From: Pseudomonas weihenstephanensis
GTDB lineage: Bacteria; Pseudomonadota; Gammaproteobacteria; Pseudomonadales; Pseudomonadaceae
Direction of reading: 5' to 3'
Assembly: GCF_001043055.1 (NCBI RefSeq)
Contig: NZ_JYLF01000004.1
Coordinates: 124,001-188,000 of the forward strand
DNA length: 64,000 bases
The notes beneath the pieces are model-generated. The model did no database searches, had not been told where the DNA came from, and worked only from the letters and a program-made list of their open reading frames with translations. Each line of letters begins with the position of its first letter. Positions within the stretch are counted from its first letter, which is position 1. The translations under genes and the position numbers were made by a program. This document shows, piece after piece, positions 43,190 through 56,252 of this stretch.

Positions 43190-45124
43190 TCAGGCCCTGA
43201 ATTGCCCCAGGCTCGCTTTAAGTTGCGCAGCCAATCCGTCCAGCACTTTGCCACTGGCCGTGGTTTCATTCACCGCCTGCGCAGCACGCTCAGCCTGTGC
43301 ATGAATTATTTCTACACGCCCACGCACCGCCTGCGCACCTTGCGCTTGATGCGCTGCGGCACGGGTCGCATCACCAATGGCCGCGTGTACTTTTTCCACG
43401 GACGCCTGCACGCTTTTCTGCAGTTTCACGCTGCCACGCAACACGTCCAGCCCTTCCGTGGCTTGACGCCCCGCCAGGCCGATAGCCGTCACGGCCTCTT
43501 TCGCACCTTGCTGCAACGCCACAATGTGCGCCTGAATATCCCCGGTTGAGCGTTGGGTCTTACTCGCCAACGCCCGCACTTCATCGGCGACCACCGCAAA
43601 ACCACGACCGGTTTCCCCCGCTCGTGCCGCTTCAATCGCCGCGTTAAGCGCCAGCAGGTTGGTTTGCTCGGCAATGCCGTGAATCACGGTCAACACCACT
43701 TCGATCTGCTCACTTTGCTGCGCCAGGCGCTCAATCACTTTGGCGCCCGCGCCCACCTGCCCCGCCAGCGCCTCAATCAGCCCGCCCACTTGCGCGGAGG
43801 TGCGTGTGTTTTCATCAGTGGCCTGACGAATATCCAACACTTGTTTAAGCGCCGCCTGCATCGCCTGACTCTCAGACTGCGCCGCATCAGCCATCGTTGA
43901 TAACGCCTCAAGGCTTTGCGCCACTTCATCACGCTGCAATTGTGCAGCGGCATCGGCCCCGGCATTGCGCAGGGTCATGGCACCAATCTCGACTCCGGTA
44001 CGCTGCGCCACATCGCCCGCCTCACGCACGATGGGCTGCAATTTGTCGACGAAACGATTGACCGCTGCCGCCATGTCGCCAATCTCATCCTTGCTGTTGA
44101 GGCCCACACGTTTGGTCAAATCGCCCTCCCCGGCCGCCAGTTCGTTCAGCGCCGCGATCAACAGCAGCAATTTGTTGACCACACGCCGCCCCAGCACGAC
44201 GGCCACCAACAGCAACACACCCAACCCCACAATCGCCAACCCCAACCCCATACGCCAGCGCAACGTGTCCGCGGCGTCGCGCACGGTGGCAGCGGTATTG
44301 GCCTGCATCTGCGCTGCCGCGGTTTGCGCCGAGGCCAAGCGGGTACGTAACGCGCCCGCGCTGTCACTGGCCGCGCCTTGCAGGCTTTCACCGACCAATT
44401 GCTCACTGCTGACAATCAGCTGCGAAAAACGGTGATCAAGCGCTACCAGGTCTTTCTCAATCGAGGCGGTGGAGACGCCCATCAGCACCTTGCCAATCTC
44501 CACGCCATTGGGGCTGATGGGGGCTTCGAGGTAGTAGACGGCGGGGTCATGCCGCGCGGCATCCAGCACTTTGTCCAGCGCGCGGTCGCCTTTGCCTTTT
44601 TCCAGCAGTGCTTTGTTGATGGGATTTTCGCGGTTCAGGTAGCGCGTCAGATGCTGACCCGTGGCGTCGTCGTACACCACAAACAGCACATTGGGATTGC
44701 GCTGAGCACGACGTGCGAATTCGGACAGCGTCGGCACGTCGCTGTCCCACATAGCCCGAGGCGCCACTGCCGCCAGCAGTTGCGCCATATCGTTGGCCGA
44801 GTCCATCAGGCTCTTCTCAAGCGTCGCCCGAACCTGCGCTTGCTCATCTTTTAAGCGCGGGGACAAACCCGCCGTCAACCGTTGTCGGGTACTGGTAGAA
44901 AGCCCCTCCAGACTGCCTTTCACCTCGCGTGCGGCCTGTTCAAGTTCTGCGGAGAGTTTCTGGCTGTCAGTGCCCAGGCGCGCGTCCAAATCTGCTTCTA
45001 ACGCGGTGACTGTGCTCCGAGTCAGTGCAACAGCGACCAGTACCTGCACCAAAAGAGCGATACCGAGGGTAACGAACACGGGTCGCAACAGACGGCTTTG
45101 TAACAGTGAAAGAATGGCTGACAT
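43190..45124 (-). CDS. Methyl-accepting chemotaxis protein
   Basis: A 644-residue chemoreceptor. A membrane helix (residues 14-33) precedes a periplasmic domain (about 35-290) with the [14 protein letters not shown]-type Cache-like feature; a second helix is near 295-315, followed by HAMP ([24 protein letters not shown]) and the signalling hairpin ([19 protein letters not shown], near 490). No CheR tether is present. Ligand not predictable; it lies between an iron-type transporter and purA. Confidence 0.92.
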   Translation of the reverse strand: MSAILSLLQSRLLRPVFVTLGIALLVQVLVAVALTRSTVTALEADLDARLGTDSQKLSAELEQAAREVKGSLEGLSTSTRQRLTAGLSPRLKDEQAQVRATLEKSLMDSANDMAQLLAAVAPRAMWDSDVPTLSEFARRAQRNPNVLFVVYDDATGQHLTRYLNRENPINKALLEKGKGDRALDKVLDAARHDPAVYYLEAPISPNGVEIGKVLMGVSTASIEKDLVALDHRFSQLIVSSEQLVGESLQGAASDSAGALRTRLASAQTAAAQMQANTAATVRDAADTLRWRMGLGLAIVGLGVLLLVAVVLGRRVVNKLLLLIAALNELAAGEGDLTKRVGLNSKDEIGDMAAAVNRFVDKLQPIVREAGDVAQRTGVEIGAMTLRNAGADAAAQLQRDEVAQSLEALSTMADAAQSESQAMQAALKQVLDIRQATDENTRTSAQVGGLIEALAGQVGAGAKVIERLAQQSEQIEVVLTVIHGIAEQTNLLALNAAIEAARAGETGRGFAVVADEVRALASKTQRSTGDIQAHIVALQQGAKEAVTAIGLAGRQATEGLDVLRGSVKLQKSVQASVEKVHAAIGDATRAAAHQAQGAQAVRGRVEIIHAQAERAAQAVNETTASGKVLDGLAAQLKASLGQFRA

Positions 45125-45221
45125 GAAGAACCCCTCTACGGCGGTGCCATTACATTGATGGCACCCTTGATGGGTTCTCTACAGCAAGGGTCGTGCCGCA
45201 CACCGGGGCGGGGCAAAAACA

Positions 45222-45248
45222 ACAAAGGGCCCCGAAGGGCCCTTTGTT
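45222..45248 (-). terminator. purA terminator
   Basis: Minus-strand hairpin CAAAGGGCCC-TTCG-GGGCCCTTTG followed by TTGTTTTTG, 16 bases after the purA stop. The stable UUCG loop is typical of strong terminators. Confidence 0.93.
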
Positions 45249-45263
45249 TGACAGCACGACGAC

Positions 45264-46607
<1,344 letters not shown>

Positions 46608-47795
46608 TCAAGAAGCCAGCGGCACTACTTGCCACAAGCCGTTCTGCTGAATCAATTGGCGGTCGCAGTCTGCCTCATGGGCGCCAACCTGCTGTTGCCC
46701 AGGCAACGCCTGAACCACACGCTGACCTTCACTGCGAAGCTGGCAAACCTGCTGCCAGAGTGCCGCATCCGTGCTGTCAGGCATCCAGATACCGCCAGAC
46801 GGCAACTCGACCTGCGCCCGCCCCAGGGTCACCAGGGTTTTCAAATCGGTCGAAAAGCCGGTTGCCGGCCGGGCACGCCCGAACACAGCACCAATGTCGT
46901 CATAACGACCGCCCTGAGCGATGGAATCCCCAACGCCCGGTACAAAAACCGCAAACACCACACCTGTGTGGTAGTGATACCCACGCAACTCACCCAGGTC
47001 AAAGTACAGCGGCAACTGCGGGAAACGCACAGACAACCGCTCGGCAATTGCCAACAAGTCGTCCAGAGCAGCCAACACAGGGGCCGGAGCCTTGGCCAGA
47101 CGCTCACGCGCAGCAACCAGAACGTCGTGGCCGCCACACAAATCAACCAGCGCCTGCAGCATGCCAGCCAAATCAGCGGGCAAGCCTTGGGTCAAGGCCG
47201 TTACTTCGTCGATCGCTTTGCGTTGCAGAGCGTCGAACAATTGTTGTTCTACTTCAACCGACAGGTTGGCCGCACGGGCCAACCCACGATAAATACCGAC
47301 ATGCCCCAGGTCCATGTGGACATCCGGGACGTCAGCCAGTTGCAGCATAGCCAGCATCAGGCTGATGACTTCAACATCGCTGCTCGGGCTCGCATCGCCA
47401 TACAACTCGGCACCCAACTGGATCGGGCTGCGCGAGGAAGACAAACCGCGAGGCTGTGCATGCAGCACGCTGCCGGCATAGCACAAGCGGCTTGGGCCAG
47501 CGCGCCGCAAGGTATGCGCATCGATGCGCGCCACTTGCGGCGTGATGTCTGCACGAAAACCCATCTGGCGACCCGTTTGCGGGTCAATCACCTTGAAGGT
47601 CCGCAGATCGAGGTCCTGACCAGCCCCGGTCAACAGGGATTCCAGGTATTCGATATGCGGGGTGACGACGAACTCATAGCCCCAGCTCTGGAACAGATCC
47701 AACACCTGACGGCGCGCCACTTCGATGCGAGCGGCTTCAGGTGGAAGTACTTCTTCGATGCCATCTGGCAAGAGCCAGCGGTCTACCGTTGCCAT
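46608..47795 (-). CDS. hisZ: ATP phosphoribosyltransferase regulatory subunit HisZ
   Basis: A 395-residue class II aaRS-like protein ([18 protein letters not shown] at the start, [18 protein letters not shown] in the C-terminal half). HisZ lacks tRNA synthesis function and forms the regulatory partner of short-form HisG in histidine synthesis. It precedes purA in the typical pseudomonad order. Confidence 0.93.
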   Translation of the reverse strand: MATVDRWLLPDGIEEVLPPEAARIEVARRQVLDLFQSWGYEFVVTPHIEYLESLLTGAGQDLDLRTFKVIDPQTGRQMGFRADITPQVARIDAHTLRRAGPSRLCYAGSVLHAQPRGLSSSRSPIQLGAELYGDASPSSDVEVISLMLAMLQLADVPDVHMDLGHVGIYRGLARAANLSVEVEQQLFDALQRKAIDEVTALTQGLPADLAGMLQALVDLCGGHDVLVAARERLAKAPAPVLAALDDLLAIAERLSVRFPQLPLYFDLGELRGYHYHTGVVFAVFVPGVGDSIAQGGRYDDIGAVFGRARPATGFSTDLKTLVTLGRAQVELPSGGIWMPDSTDAALWQQVCQLRSEGQRVVQALPGQQQVGAHEADCDRQLIQQNGLWQVVPLAS

Positions 47796-48119
47796 TACGC
47801 CATTCCCCTATGATCCGGGCGGCCAGCCAGCAGGCGAGCCTTGAGTAAAGCAGAACGTGGCTGCGTCTTGAACGCGCGCAGCAAAAAAGCCCTAAACGAA
47901 AAGGCTCACACAGCACATTCCTCGAAAAATCTGCCGACGCTGTACCAGCCGATCGGGCAATCAAACATGCAGACGCAAAAAAGCCGGGAATTTCCCGGCT
48001 GCCGCATCATACACACGTTTTCTAAAAGGATCACCCCGCCAGGCCATTTGCCCGCCCGGCGGAGTGAATACATGCATTTGATACGCACTGTGGGAGCGAG
48101 CGAGCTCGCACCTACAGGG
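47796..48119. other. Spacer between hflC and hisZ with a terminator
   Basis: A 324-base non-coding stretch. It holds the terminator at 47972-48001 and a short REP-like word (GTGGGAGCGAGCGAGCTCGCACC, 48088-48110) just after hflC. The rest shows no gene; the hisZ promoter presumably lies at 47800-47960. Confidence 0.65.
47972..48001 (-). terminator. Terminator of the hfl operon
   Basis: Minus-strand hairpin AGCCGGGAA-TTCCCGGCT followed by TTTTTTGCG. It ends transcription coming from hflC. Confidence 0.9.
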
Positions 48120-48992
48120 TTATTGCGGCTTGGACTTTTCCAGGTAACGGAAGAAGTCGCTGCTTGGGTCCAGCACCAGTACATCGCTCTTGTTCGCAAA
48201 GCTTTCGCGGTAAGCACGCAGGCTGCGATAGAACTTGTAGAACTCCTGGTCCTGGCCATAAGCCTTGGAGTAAATCGCGGCAGCTTGAGCGTCACCATCA
48301 CCGCGTGCTTCTTCAGACTGACGATACGCCTCAGCCAGCAGAACACGACGTTGACGGTCGGCGTCAGCACGAATGCCTTCTGCCAGCTCGTTACCTTTGG
48401 CCCGGTGCTCACGTGCTTCACGCTCACGCTCGGTGCTCATGCGTTCGAAAACGCTGCGGTTTACTTCTTTTGGCAAGTCGATGGCCTTGACGCGAACGTC
48501 GACCACTTCGATGCCCAGCTCTTTTTCAGCCATTTTGTTCAGCGATGCGGTGATGTCAGCCATCAATGCATCACGCTCACCCGACACCACTTCGTGCAGG
48601 GTGCGCTTACCGAACTGGTCGCGCAGGCCGGATTCCAGACGACGCGACAAACGCTCGTCAGCAATCTGCTTCATACCCGAAGTGGCGGTGTAGAAGCGCT
48701 CGGCATCTTTCACGCGCCACTTGGCGAAGGCATCAACCATCACAGCTTTCTTTTCCAGCGTCAGAAAACGCTGCGTCGGCGCATCCAGCGTCATCAGGCG
48801 GGCGTCAAACTTGCGCACCTGGTTAACGTAAGGAATTTTCACGTGCAGGCCCGGTTGGACATCCGCCTGAACCACACGGCCGAAACGCAACATGACTGCG
48901 CGTTCGGTTTGCGAAACGATGTAGAAGCTGTTCCAGGCAACCACTGCCACGACAACGCCGACAATAAGGGCGATCAGCGATTTATTGCTCAT
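48120..48992 (-). CDS. hflC: HflC, regulator of FtsH protease
   Basis: A 290-residue SPFH protein with an N-terminal membrane anchor (LIALIVGVVVAVVAWNSFYIV) and band-7 domain ERAVMLRFGRVVQADVQPGLHVKIPYVNQV. With HflK it forms a membrane complex that controls FtsH. Its ATG overlaps the hflK stop by one base (TGATG). Confidence 0.96.
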   Translation of the reverse strand: MSNKSLIALIVGVVVAVVAWNSFYIVSQTERAVMLRFGRVVQADVQPGLHVKIPYVNQVRKFDARLMTLDAPTQRFLTLEKKAVMVDAFAKWRVKDAERFYTATSGMKQIADERLSRRLESGLRDQFGKRTLHEVVSGERDALMADITASLNKMAEKELGIEVVDVRVKAIDLPKEVNRSVFERMSTEREREAREHRAKGNELAEGIRADADRQRRVLLAEAYRQSEEARGDGDAQAAAIYSKAYGQDQEFYKFYRSLRAYRESFANKSDVLVLDPSSDFFRYLEKSKPQ

Positions 48993-50173
48993 CAGCGGCT
49001 CTCCCTGGTACGCGGCTGTTGCGCCTGATCGGTGCTGACATGCGAAGCAGCATCGTTGTTGGTGCTCGCTGCGGCGGCCGAACCCGTTGCCGGGGTGCTG
49101 CCATTACGGCCTTCAATCATTTTGTCCAACGGCAGATAAAGCAGGTTGCTCTGGCCGTTTTTGTTACCGGTCACGAGTACCTTGCTGGTATTGCTGAAGA
49201 CTTCTTGCAGGGTGTCCAGGTACAGACGATCACGGGTAACTTCAGGTGCTTTGCGGTACTCGGCAACCAGTTTGGTAAAGCGGTCAGCCTCACCCTTGGC
49301 ACGCGAAACCACTTCGTCACGGTAGCCGTTGGCATCTTCGATGATGCGCTGAGCCTGACCGCGCGCTTCCGGCACCACGCCATTGGCGTAGCTTTCTGCC
49401 TGGTTGCGGGCACGCTGCTCGTCTTCACGGGCGCGAATCACGTCGTCAAAGGCTTCCTGCACTTCACGCGGTGCAGCTGCGTTCTGTACGTTGACCTGCG
49501 TTACGGTGATACCGGTCTTGTAGGTATCGAGGAAGCGTTGCAGACGCTCCTTGATTTCTACAGCCATCTGCTCACGGCCTTCGGTCAGCACTTTGTCCAT
49601 CGAGGTCGAACCCACGACGTGACGCAAGGCGCTGTCTGTAGCCTGTTGCAGACTGATTTCCGGTTGATCAACGTTGAGCACGAAGTCGCGCAGGTTGCTG
49701 ATCTTGTACTGCACGGTCAGCGGCACTTCGACGATGTTTTCGTCTTCAGTCAGCATCTGGCCCTGCTTGGTGTACGCACGCTCACGCGTCACGTTTTCCA
49801 TGTACTTTTTGTCGAACGGCGGGAAATAAATGTTCAGGCCCGGCCCCACAGTGTCGTAGTACTTGCCCAGGCGCAGCACAACGGCTTGCTCCTGCTCGTC
49901 GACTACATAAACCGCGCTGTACAGCCAGACGGCTGCCATGACGACCAGTACGATGCCCAGCACGCCAAAGCCGGCGCTTTTGCCGCCGCTTGAGCCGCCA
50001 TCGCTACCGCCTGTACGTTTTTTCCCACCACCGAACAACCCATTCAGGCTTTCCTGCAGCTTTCGGAAGGCCTCGTCGAGATCTGGTGGTCCCTTGCGGT
50101 CGCCATTTTTAGGGCGTTTGCCACCCCAAGGATCTTGATTATTCGAGTTGCCACCCGGCTCATTCCAAGCCAT
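48992..50173 (-). CDS. hflK: HflK, regulator of FtsH protease
   Basis: A 393-residue SPFH protein. The N-terminal glycine-rich cytoplasmic part (PGGNSNNQDPWGGKRP) precedes a helix (FGVLGIVLVVMAAVWLYSAVYVV) and the band-7 domain; the tail is Ala/Ser/Gln-rich. The start MAWNEPGG at 50173 was chosen over 50209. Stop overlaps hflC's start. Confidence 0.96.
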   Translation of the reverse strand: MAWNEPGGNSNNQDPWGGKRPKNGDRKGPPDLDEAFRKLQESLNGLFGGGKKRTGGSDGGSSGGKSAGFGVLGIVLVVMAAVWLYSAVYVVDEQEQAVVLRLGKYYDTVGPGLNIYFPPFDKKYMENVTRERAYTKQGQMLTEDENIVEVPLTVQYKISNLRDFVLNVDQPEISLQQATDSALRHVVGSTSMDKVLTEGREQMAVEIKERLQRFLDTYKTGITVTQVNVQNAAAPREVQEAFDDVIRAREDEQRARNQAESYANGVVPEARGQAQRIIEDANGYRDEVVSRAKGEADRFTKLVAEYRKAPEVTRDRLYLDTLQEVFSNTSKVLVTGNKNGQSNLLYLPLDKMIEGRNGSTPATGSAAAASTNNDAASHVSTDQAQQPRTRESR

Positions 50174-50269
50174 AGCGCTCTCCATCTGATAAAGCAAAGA
50201 CGCGCCCACGGCGCGCCGACCAATGCTACAGAATGCCTATCACAGCGGCACGACCGCTTTGCGAGGCTT

Positions 50270-51571
50270 TTATTGCAAAGTGTGTTCTTCGATGAACGCT
50301 GCTGGCTCCAACCCTTCGCGGCTGACCAGGCGATTAAGCTCGGCTCGCGGCAGGCGAACATCCAGCAGGCAGACCCCTTCATCGTCATGTGCTTCTTTTT
50401 GCACTGCACCCAATTCGAAGAATTGCGCACGCAGTCGAGCAAATCGCTGCGGCAAGCGCAAGGTGGCGACGAACAAATCGTTGCCCAACAACTCGGCGAT
50501 GGCCTGTTCCAGCAGCTCCAGCCCTGCACCGTCACGGGCCGACAACCAGACCCGCTGCGGTTTGCCATCGGCATCACGCTGGATCTGCGGCTCAACCGCT
50601 TCAAGCAAATCGATTTTGTTGTAGACCTCAAGGATCGGCAAGTCCTGAGCGCCAATCTCGCCCAAAACCACCATCACCTGTTCGATCTGCGCCATGCGCT
50701 CCGGTTCGTGTGCATCAATCACATGCAGCAACAAGTCCGAATTGCTCGACTCTTCGAGCGTAGACCGGAAAGCCTCAACTAGCTTGTGCGGCAAGTGACG
50801 AATAAAGCCCACGGTGTCGGCCAGTACGATGGGCCCCAGGTCGGCCAGATCAAGACGGCGCAAAGTGGGGTCAAGCGTGGCGAACAATTGGTCAGCGGCG
50901 AACACTTCAGAGCCGGTGACCGCATTGAACAGCGTGGATTTCCCGGCGTTGGTATAGCCCACCAGCGACACCGTAGGAATGTCGGCGCGTTGGCGCCCTC
51001 TACGTGACTGCTCGCGTTGACTGCGGACTTTTTTCAGACGGGCCTTGATCTGGCTCATGCGCACACGCAGCAGGCGACGGTCGGTTTCGAGCTGGGTTTC
51101 ACCCGGGCCACGACTACCAATGCCACCGCCTTGACGCTCAAGGTGGGTCCAGCCGCGCACAAGACGCGTGCTCATGTGGTCAAGCTGGGCCAATTCGACC
51201 TGGAGCTTGCCTTCATGGGTACGGGCGCGTTGAGCAAAGATGTCGAGAATCAGCCCGGTACGGTCAAGCACGCGACACTCGAAAACACGTTCGAGGTTTC
51301 GCTCCTGACTGGGCGTGAGGACGTGATTGAAAATCACGATGTCGACTTTCTCGGCCTTGGCCAGGTCGCGTAACTCTTCGACCTTGCCAGTGCCAATCAA
51401 GTACTTGGCCGATGGCCGATGACGCGGCACGTTAAAAAACGCGACGGTCTCGGCGCCGGCCGATACAGCTAACTCCTGGAACTCCTGCGGATCTTCGCGC
51501 GCCTCAGGGTCCTGACCTTCCAAGTGAACGAGGATCGCTCGCTCACCACCACCGTGGCGCTCAAAGAACAA
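50270..51571 (-). CDS. hflX: GTPase HflX
   Basis: A 433-residue GTPase that splits stalled ribosomes. The N-terminal ND1-type domain (FNVPRHRPSAKYLIGTGK) precedes the helical linker with LDHMSTRLVRGWTHLERQGGGIGSRGPGETQLE and the G domain (Walker A GYTNAGKSTLF, switch PIVLADTVGF). It uses a TTG start at 51571 with AGGAG six bases upstream that also overlaps the hfq stop; no ATG fits as well. Confidence 0.94.
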   Translation of the reverse strand: MFFERHGGGERAILVHLEGQDPEAREDPQEFQELAVSAGAETVAFFNVPRHRPSAKYLIGTGKVEELRDLAKAEKVDIVIFNHVLTPSQERNLERVFECRVLDRTGLILDIFAQRARTHEGKLQVELAQLDHMSTRLVRGWTHLERQGGGIGSRGPGETQLETDRRLLRVRMSQIKARLKKVRSQREQSRRGRQRADIPTVSLVGYTNAGKSTLFNAVTGSEVFAADQLFATLDPTLRRLDLADLGPIVLADTVGFIRHLPHKLVEAFRSTLEESSNSDLLLHVIDAHEPERMAQIEQVMVVLGEIGAQDLPILEVYNKIDLLEAVEPQIQRDADGKPQRVWLSARDGAGLELLEQAIAELLGNDLFVATLRLPQRFARLRAQFFELGAVQKEAHDDEGVCLLDVRLPRAELNRLVSREGLEPAAFIEEHTLQ

Positions 51572-51583
51572 AGCAGACTCCTA

Positions 51584-51844
51584 TCAAGCGTTACCTGGTT
51601 CAGCGTCTGCCTGTTCCGATTCTGCTGCGCTTGGCAGACGAATTGGACGTACAGGAACGACTGTCGAGATAGCGTGTTTGTAAACCATTTGGCTTACGGT
51701 GTTTTTCAGCAGAATCACGAACTGGTCGAAAGACTCGATAGTCCCCTGCAGCTTGATCCCGTTGACTAGGTAGATGGAAACGCCAACCTTCTCTTTACGC
51801 AAAGTATTCAAGTAAGGGTCTTGTAGCGAATGCCCTTTTGACAT
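51584..51844 (-). CDS. hfq: RNA chaperone Hfq
   Basis: An 86-residue Sm-like protein. It starts [20 protein letters not shown] and carries the two Sm motifs ([36 protein letters not shown]); the C-terminal tail is short ([16 protein letters not shown]). Binds sRNAs and mRNAs. The start at 51844 excludes an unrelated 22-codon extension. Likely co-transcribed from miaA. Confidence 0.98.
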   Translation of the reverse strand: MSKGHSLQDPYLNTLRKEKVGVSIYLVNGIKLQGTIESFDQFVILLKNTVSQMVYKHAISTVVPVRPIRLPSAAESEQADAEPGNA

Positions 51845-51934
51845 ATGCCGCACTCCTGTAAGGATAAAAAATAGAAACAAAATGTAGAGGGTTGATGACG
51901 CCACACCCATAGGATAGACGGCATTTCTGGAGAC

Positions 51935-52915
51935 TCAGCTCAATATGGAGACCGATCCCAGGTATTTCAAGGCTCGTGGCAGATTGTCGCAGGCCAGACT
52001 GTCAAGCCAATGCAGGTCATCCCAACCGCGCAACCAGGTGAACTGTCGCTTGGCCAATTGGCGCGTGGCAATGATGCCGCGCTCCTTCATCTCGGCCTGT
52101 GACAGCTTGCCGTCAAGGTAGTCCCAGACTTGTCGATAGCCCACTGCACGTATAGACGGCAACCCCGCATGAAGGTCACTTCTAGTCCGCAGGGCTAGGA
52201 CCTCATCAATGAACCCCTGTTCCAGCATTTGCCCGAATCTTTGTGCAATTCGCTCATGCAGTACCTGACGATTCGCCGGGGCGATGGCCAGATTCGCGAC
52301 AGTATAGGGCAATTGACTGGAGCCTGAAGCCGCTGCTTTAGTAGATTGTTCAGATTGTTTCAAGCGATGGGCCGTCATGCTCAAACCGCTGACCCGATAA
52401 ACCTCCAGCGCCCGCGTCAAACGCTGCGGATCGTTGGGGTGAATGCGCGCGGCCGACTCGGGATCAATCGCTGCCAACTGCTCGTGCAAGGCTTGCCAGC
52501 CCAGGCGCTGAGCCTCTTCTTCAAGCTGCGCCCGCACCTCTGGATCGGCGGCGGGCATGTCAGCCAGACCGTCAGTCAGGGCCTTGTAATACAACATGGT
52601 GCCGCCCACCAGCAGCGGAATATTGCCGCGCGCGGTGATCTCGGCCATCGCCTTGAGTGCATCGGTACGAAAGTCTGCTGCCGAATAGCTTTGAGCCGGG
52701 TCGAGAATGTCGATCAACTGGTGCGGATGTTTAGCCAAAATGTCGCGCGAGGGCTTGGCGGTGCCAATGTCCATGCCGCGATAGACCAGCGCCGAATCGA
52801 CGCTGATCAGCTCACACGGCAATACCTTGCTCAGCTCAATGGCCAAGTCGGTTTTGCCGGCAGCCGTGGGACCCATCAAAAAAATGGCGGGGGGTAAAGC
52901 GTTGGAACCTGTCAT
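51935..52915 (-). CDS. miaA: tRNA dimethylallyltransferase MiaA
   Basis: About 326 residues. The P loop [12 protein letters not shown] lies near residue 14 and [18 protein letters not shown] follows, with the C-terminal [10 protein letters not shown]. It adds a dimethylallyl group to A37 of tRNAs reading UNN codons. The start MTGSNALP at 52915 shares one base with the mutL stop (TGATG). Hfq follows 90 bases later. Confidence 0.97.
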   Translation of the reverse strand: MTGSNALPPAIFLMGPTAAGKTDLAIELSKVLPCELISVDSALVYRGMDIGTAKPSRDILAKHPHQLIDILDPAQSYSAADFRTDALKAMAEITARGNIPLLVGGTMLYYKALTDGLADMPAADPEVRAQLEEEAQRLGWQALHEQLAAIDPESAARIHPNDPQRLTRALEVYRVSGLSMTAHRLKQSEQSTKAAASGSSQLPYTVANLAIAPANRQVLHERIAQRFGQMLEQGFIDEVLALRTRSDLHAGLPSIRAVGYRQVWDYLDGKLSQAEMKERGIIATRQLAKRQFTWLRGWDDLHWLDSLACDNLPRALKYLGSVSILS

Positions 52916-54828
52916 CAGCGACCGCGCAAAAAGAGTTTGTCCAAGTCGTCCAGACCCATTTGGGTCCAGGTGGGACGACCATGATTGCACTGACCACTGC
53001 GCTCGGTGTTTTCCATGTCACGCAACAAGCCGTTCATTTCAGGGATCGCCAAGCGGCGGTTGGCCCGAATGGCACCGTGGCACGCCATGGTCCCAAGCAA
53101 CTCGTTGAGGTGGGCCTGAATCCGGTCACTGGTGCCGTATTCCATCAGATCAGCCAGCACGTCGTGCACCAGACGCTGCGCTTCGGCCTGCTTGAGCAAC
53201 GCCGGGATTTGGCGGATGGCCAGGGTTTCCGGGCCAAGGCGTTGCAACTCGAAGCCCAGGCGCTGGAACCACTCGGCGTGCTCTTCGGCACAGTCGGCTT
53301 CACGCTGACTGACCGCAATCGACTCCGGCACCAACAATGGCTGCCCGCTCAGCCCTTCACTGGCCATAGCGATTTTCAGCCGCTCGTACATGATGCGCTC
53401 GTGCGCGGCGTGCATATCAACCAGCACCAGCCCTTGGGCGTTCTCCGCAAGGATATAAATGCCCTTGAGCTGCGCCAGCGCAAAGCCTAACGGCGGGATA
53501 TCACCCTGCCCGTCCGGTAGCGGCGCGGCATTGGCCTCAGGCAACGGTGCAAAGAATTCGCGGTAGGCATTGCGGGCTTCTTCGGCAGGCACGGCAGGAG
53601 CTGAAGGCTGAGGGCGATATTGATACTGATAACCCGCCCCCGCACCTGAACCGGCAACGTGCGGCGTCGGCGCGGCTTGCTGCTGTTCCAGCGCATGGGC
53701 GGCCAGGCGCATTTCGCCTTGTGGGCCAAACTCACCCGCATCCAGACCGGTCGCACGCTCGGCCCCCGGCACAGGCGCCGGGGCGGCCAACTGGTCTTCG
53801 GGGCGCACATCACCCAGCGCGCGGTGCAAGGTGCCGTACAAAAAGTCATGCACCATGCGTCCGTCACGAAAACGCACTTCGTGCTTGGTCGGGTGAACGT
53901 TGACGTCGACCACCGCAGGGTCGACTTCAAAAAACAGCACAAACGTCGGATGCCGACCGTTGAACAGCACGTCGCGGTAAGCCTGACGCACCGCATGCGC
54001 CACCAGCTTGTCGCGCACGGCACGGCCGTTCACATAGAAGTACTGCAAGTCGGCCTGGCTGCGCGAGAACGTCGGCAAGCCGACCCAACCCCACAAATGC
54101 AGGCCGTTGCGTTCAACCTCAATCGGCAGCGCCTGCTCCAAAAAGGCCGAGCCGCACACCGCCGCCACGCGCCGGGCGCGAGCGGTGTCGTCACGCGCTT
54201 CATGCAGGTTGAGGATGGTTTTGCCGTTGTGGCGCAGGTTGAACGCCACGTCGAAACGCGCCAGCGCCAAACGCTTGATCACTTCTTGCAGGTGATCGAA
54301 TTCAGTTTTTTCGGTTTTGAGAAACTTGCGCCGCGCCGGGGTGTTGAAAAACAGGTCGCGCACTTCCACCGAGGTCCCGACCGGGTGTGCGGCAGGCTGA
54401 ACCCTGGGCGCCATGTCGCGACCCTCAGTTTCGACCTGCCAGGCCTGATCGGCGCCACGGGTGCGCGAGGTCAGGGTCAGGCGTGCCACCGAACTGATGG
54501 AGGCCAGCGCTTCTCCGCGAAAACCGAGGCTCATCACCCGCTCAAGGTCTTCAAGATCACGGATCTTGCTGGTGGCGTGACGCGCCAGCGCGAGCGGCAA
54601 GTCGTCACTTGAGATACCGCTACCATCGTCGCGCACGCGCAACAATTTGATGCCCGCCTGCTCCACGTCCACATCAATACGCTTGGCGCCCGAGTCGAGG
54701 CTGTTTTCCAGCAACTCTTTAATCACCGAGGCCGGACGCTCAACCACTTCGCCTGCTGCAATCTGGTTAGCCAGGCGCGGGCTGAGCAGTTCAATGCGCG
54801 TATTGGCGTTCAACTCACCGTCACTCAT
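52915..54828 (-). CDS. mutL: DNA mismatch repair protein MutL
   Basis: A 637-residue GHKL ATPase. The N-terminal domain has [28 protein letters not shown] and [14 protein letters not shown]. The C-terminal domain has the endonuclease-type motif [12 protein letters not shown] at residues 471-482 (DQHA-x2-E-x4-E with M for Q), plus ACHGAIR and CNHGRPT. This is the nicking MutL type found in bacteria without MutH, as known for P. aeruginosa MutL. Its ATG overlaps the amiB stop (ATGA). Confidence 0.97.
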   Translation of the reverse strand: MSDGELNANTRIELLSPRLANQIAAGEVVERPASVIKELLENSLDSGAKRIDVDVEQAGIKLLRVRDDGSGISSDDLPLALARHATSKIRDLEDLERVMSLGFRGEALASISSVARLTLTSRTRGADQAWQVETEGRDMAPRVQPAAHPVGTSVEVRDLFFNTPARRKFLKTEKTEFDHLQEVIKRLALARFDVAFNLRHNGKTILNLHEARDDTARARRVAAVCGSAFLEQALPIEVERNGLHLWGWVGLPTFSRSQADLQYFYVNGRAVRDKLVAHAVRQAYRDVLFNGRHPTFVLFFEVDPAVVDVNVHPTKHEVRFRDGRMVHDFLYGTLHRALGDVRPEDQLAAPAPVPGAERATGLDAGEFGPQGEMRLAAHALEQQQAAPTPHVAGSGAGAGYQYQYRPQPSAPAVPAEEARNAYREFFAPLPEANAAPLPDGQGDIPPLGFALAQLKGIYILAENAQGLVLVDMHAAHERIMYERLKIAMASEGLSGQPLLVPESIAVSQREADCAEEHAEWFQRLGFELQRLGPETLAIRQIPALLKQAEAQRLVHDVLADLMEYGTSDRIQAHLNELLGTMACHGAIRANRRLAIPEMNGLLRDMENTERSGQCNHGRPTWTQMGLDDLDKLFLRGR

Positions 54829-56252
54829 TGCTTGGACACCAACTCACTGGCCGGAATGTTGAGGGTCTGGCCGATTTTCAACTCATCGCTTTTCAGGCTG
54901 TTGCTGGAGCGCAACGTCGCCACGCCCACTTGATAACGCACGGCAATCATGGCCAGCGTTTCACCGGGTAGCACGCGGTGTTCGCGCGCGCCCTGGGCAA
55001 TTTTGCCGGTGTCGCGCAACCAGGCGATGTAAGTGCCCGGTGGCGGATTCTGCTGGAAGAACTGACGCACGCCGCTGCTGATCGAACGCGCCAGCGCCTG
55101 CTGGTGGTTGGAGGAAGCCAGTTTCGACGCTTCGTTGGCGTTAGAGATAAACCCGGTTTCGACCAGAATCGACGGGATGTCCGGCGATTTCAGCACCATA
55201 AACCCGGCTTGCTCTACGCGCTGCTTATGCAGCGGGGTGACGCGGCCGATGTTGGTCAGCACTTTTTGGCCCACGTTCAGGCTTGAGGTCAGCGACGCGG
55301 TCATCGACAGGTCGAGCAGCACACCCGCCAGCATGCGGTCCTTGTCATCGAGGCTGACGTTGCCGGCACCGCCGATCAAGTCAGAACGGTTTTCACTGTC
55401 CGCCAGCCAACGCGCTGTTTCAGAGGTTGCGCCGCGTTCAGACAACGCAAACACCGAGGCACCAAAAGCCGCCTTGGACGGTGCCGCGTCAGCGTGGATC
55501 GACACAAACAGGTCGGCGCCCTTTTTACGGGCGATTTCGGTACGACCGCGCAACGGAATAAAGTAGTCGCCTGTACGGGTCAGCTCAGCTTTAAAGCCTT
55601 TCATGCCGTTGATTTGGCGTTGCAGCTCTTTGGCAATCGCCAGCACCACGTCTTTTTCACGCTGGCCCGCAGAGCCGGATGCACCGGGGTCTTCACCACC
55701 GTGGCCGGCGTCAATTACCACGACCACGCTGCGCTTGCCACTCGGGATCGGCGGCAGTTTCACATCAGGCTGCGCCGGGGTGACCGGCACCACCGGGACT
55801 TTTGCCACGTTGGTCGCGGGCAGGCTTGGCGCCAGATCAACGCCCTGGTCATACAGGTCGACCACAAGGCGATTGCCGTACTGCGCGTTCGGCGCCAGCA
55901 CAAAGCTCTTCGGGGTCACCGGTTTTTTCAGGTCGATAACCACGCGCAAATCGGTGGGCGTGCGTTGCGCAGAACGCAAGCTGGTGATCGGCGTGTTGGC
56001 CATCGGCACGTTCAACGCGCCTGCCAGGGTTGCACCGTTGATATCAATCACCAGGCGATCTGGCGACGTCAGGGTGAATACGCTGTGCTGCACGGGACCT
56101 GTGAGGTCAAACACCAAACGGGTGTTGTCCGGAGCACGCCACAAACGCACGCTTTTTACCTGGGTCGCGGCCACGGCATTGACGGCCATGACACTGAGCA
56201 ACACACCCACCACACTGACTAACGCGCGAAAGCGCATACCAAACCCCATCAT
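54825..56252 (-). CDS. amiB: N-acetylmuramoyl-L-alanine amidase AmiB
   Basis: About 475 residues. A signal peptide ([18 protein letters not shown]) is followed by an AMIN domain (about 30-135), an Amidase_3 catalytic domain ([15 protein letters not shown] with zinc-binding His near 195) and a C-terminal LysM motif ([19 protein letters not shown]). It cleaves septal peptidoglycan. Start MMGFGMRF at 56252 overlaps the tsaE stop (TAATG). Confidence 0.96.
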   Translation of the reverse strand: MMGFGMRFRALVSVVGVLLSVMAVNAVAATQVKSVRLWRAPDNTRLVFDLTGPVQHSVFTLTSPDRLVIDINGATLAGALNVPMANTPITSLRSAQRTPTDLRVVIDLKKPVTPKSFVLAPNAQYGNRLVVDLYDQGVDLAPSLPATNVAKVPVVPVTPAQPDVKLPPIPSGKRSVVVVIDAGHGGEDPGASGSAGQREKDVVLAIAKELQRQINGMKGFKAELTRTGDYFIPLRGRTEIARKKGADLFVSIHADAAPSKAAFGASVFALSERGATSETARWLADSENRSDLIGGAGNVSLDDKDRMLAGVLLDLSMTASLTSSLNVGQKVLTNIGRVTPLHKQRVEQAGFMVLKSPDIPSILVETGFISNANEASKLASSNHQQALARSISSGVRQFFQQNPPPGTYIAWLRDTGKIAQGAREHRVLPGETLAMIAVRYQVGVATLRSSNSLKSDELKIGQTLNIPASELVSKQ

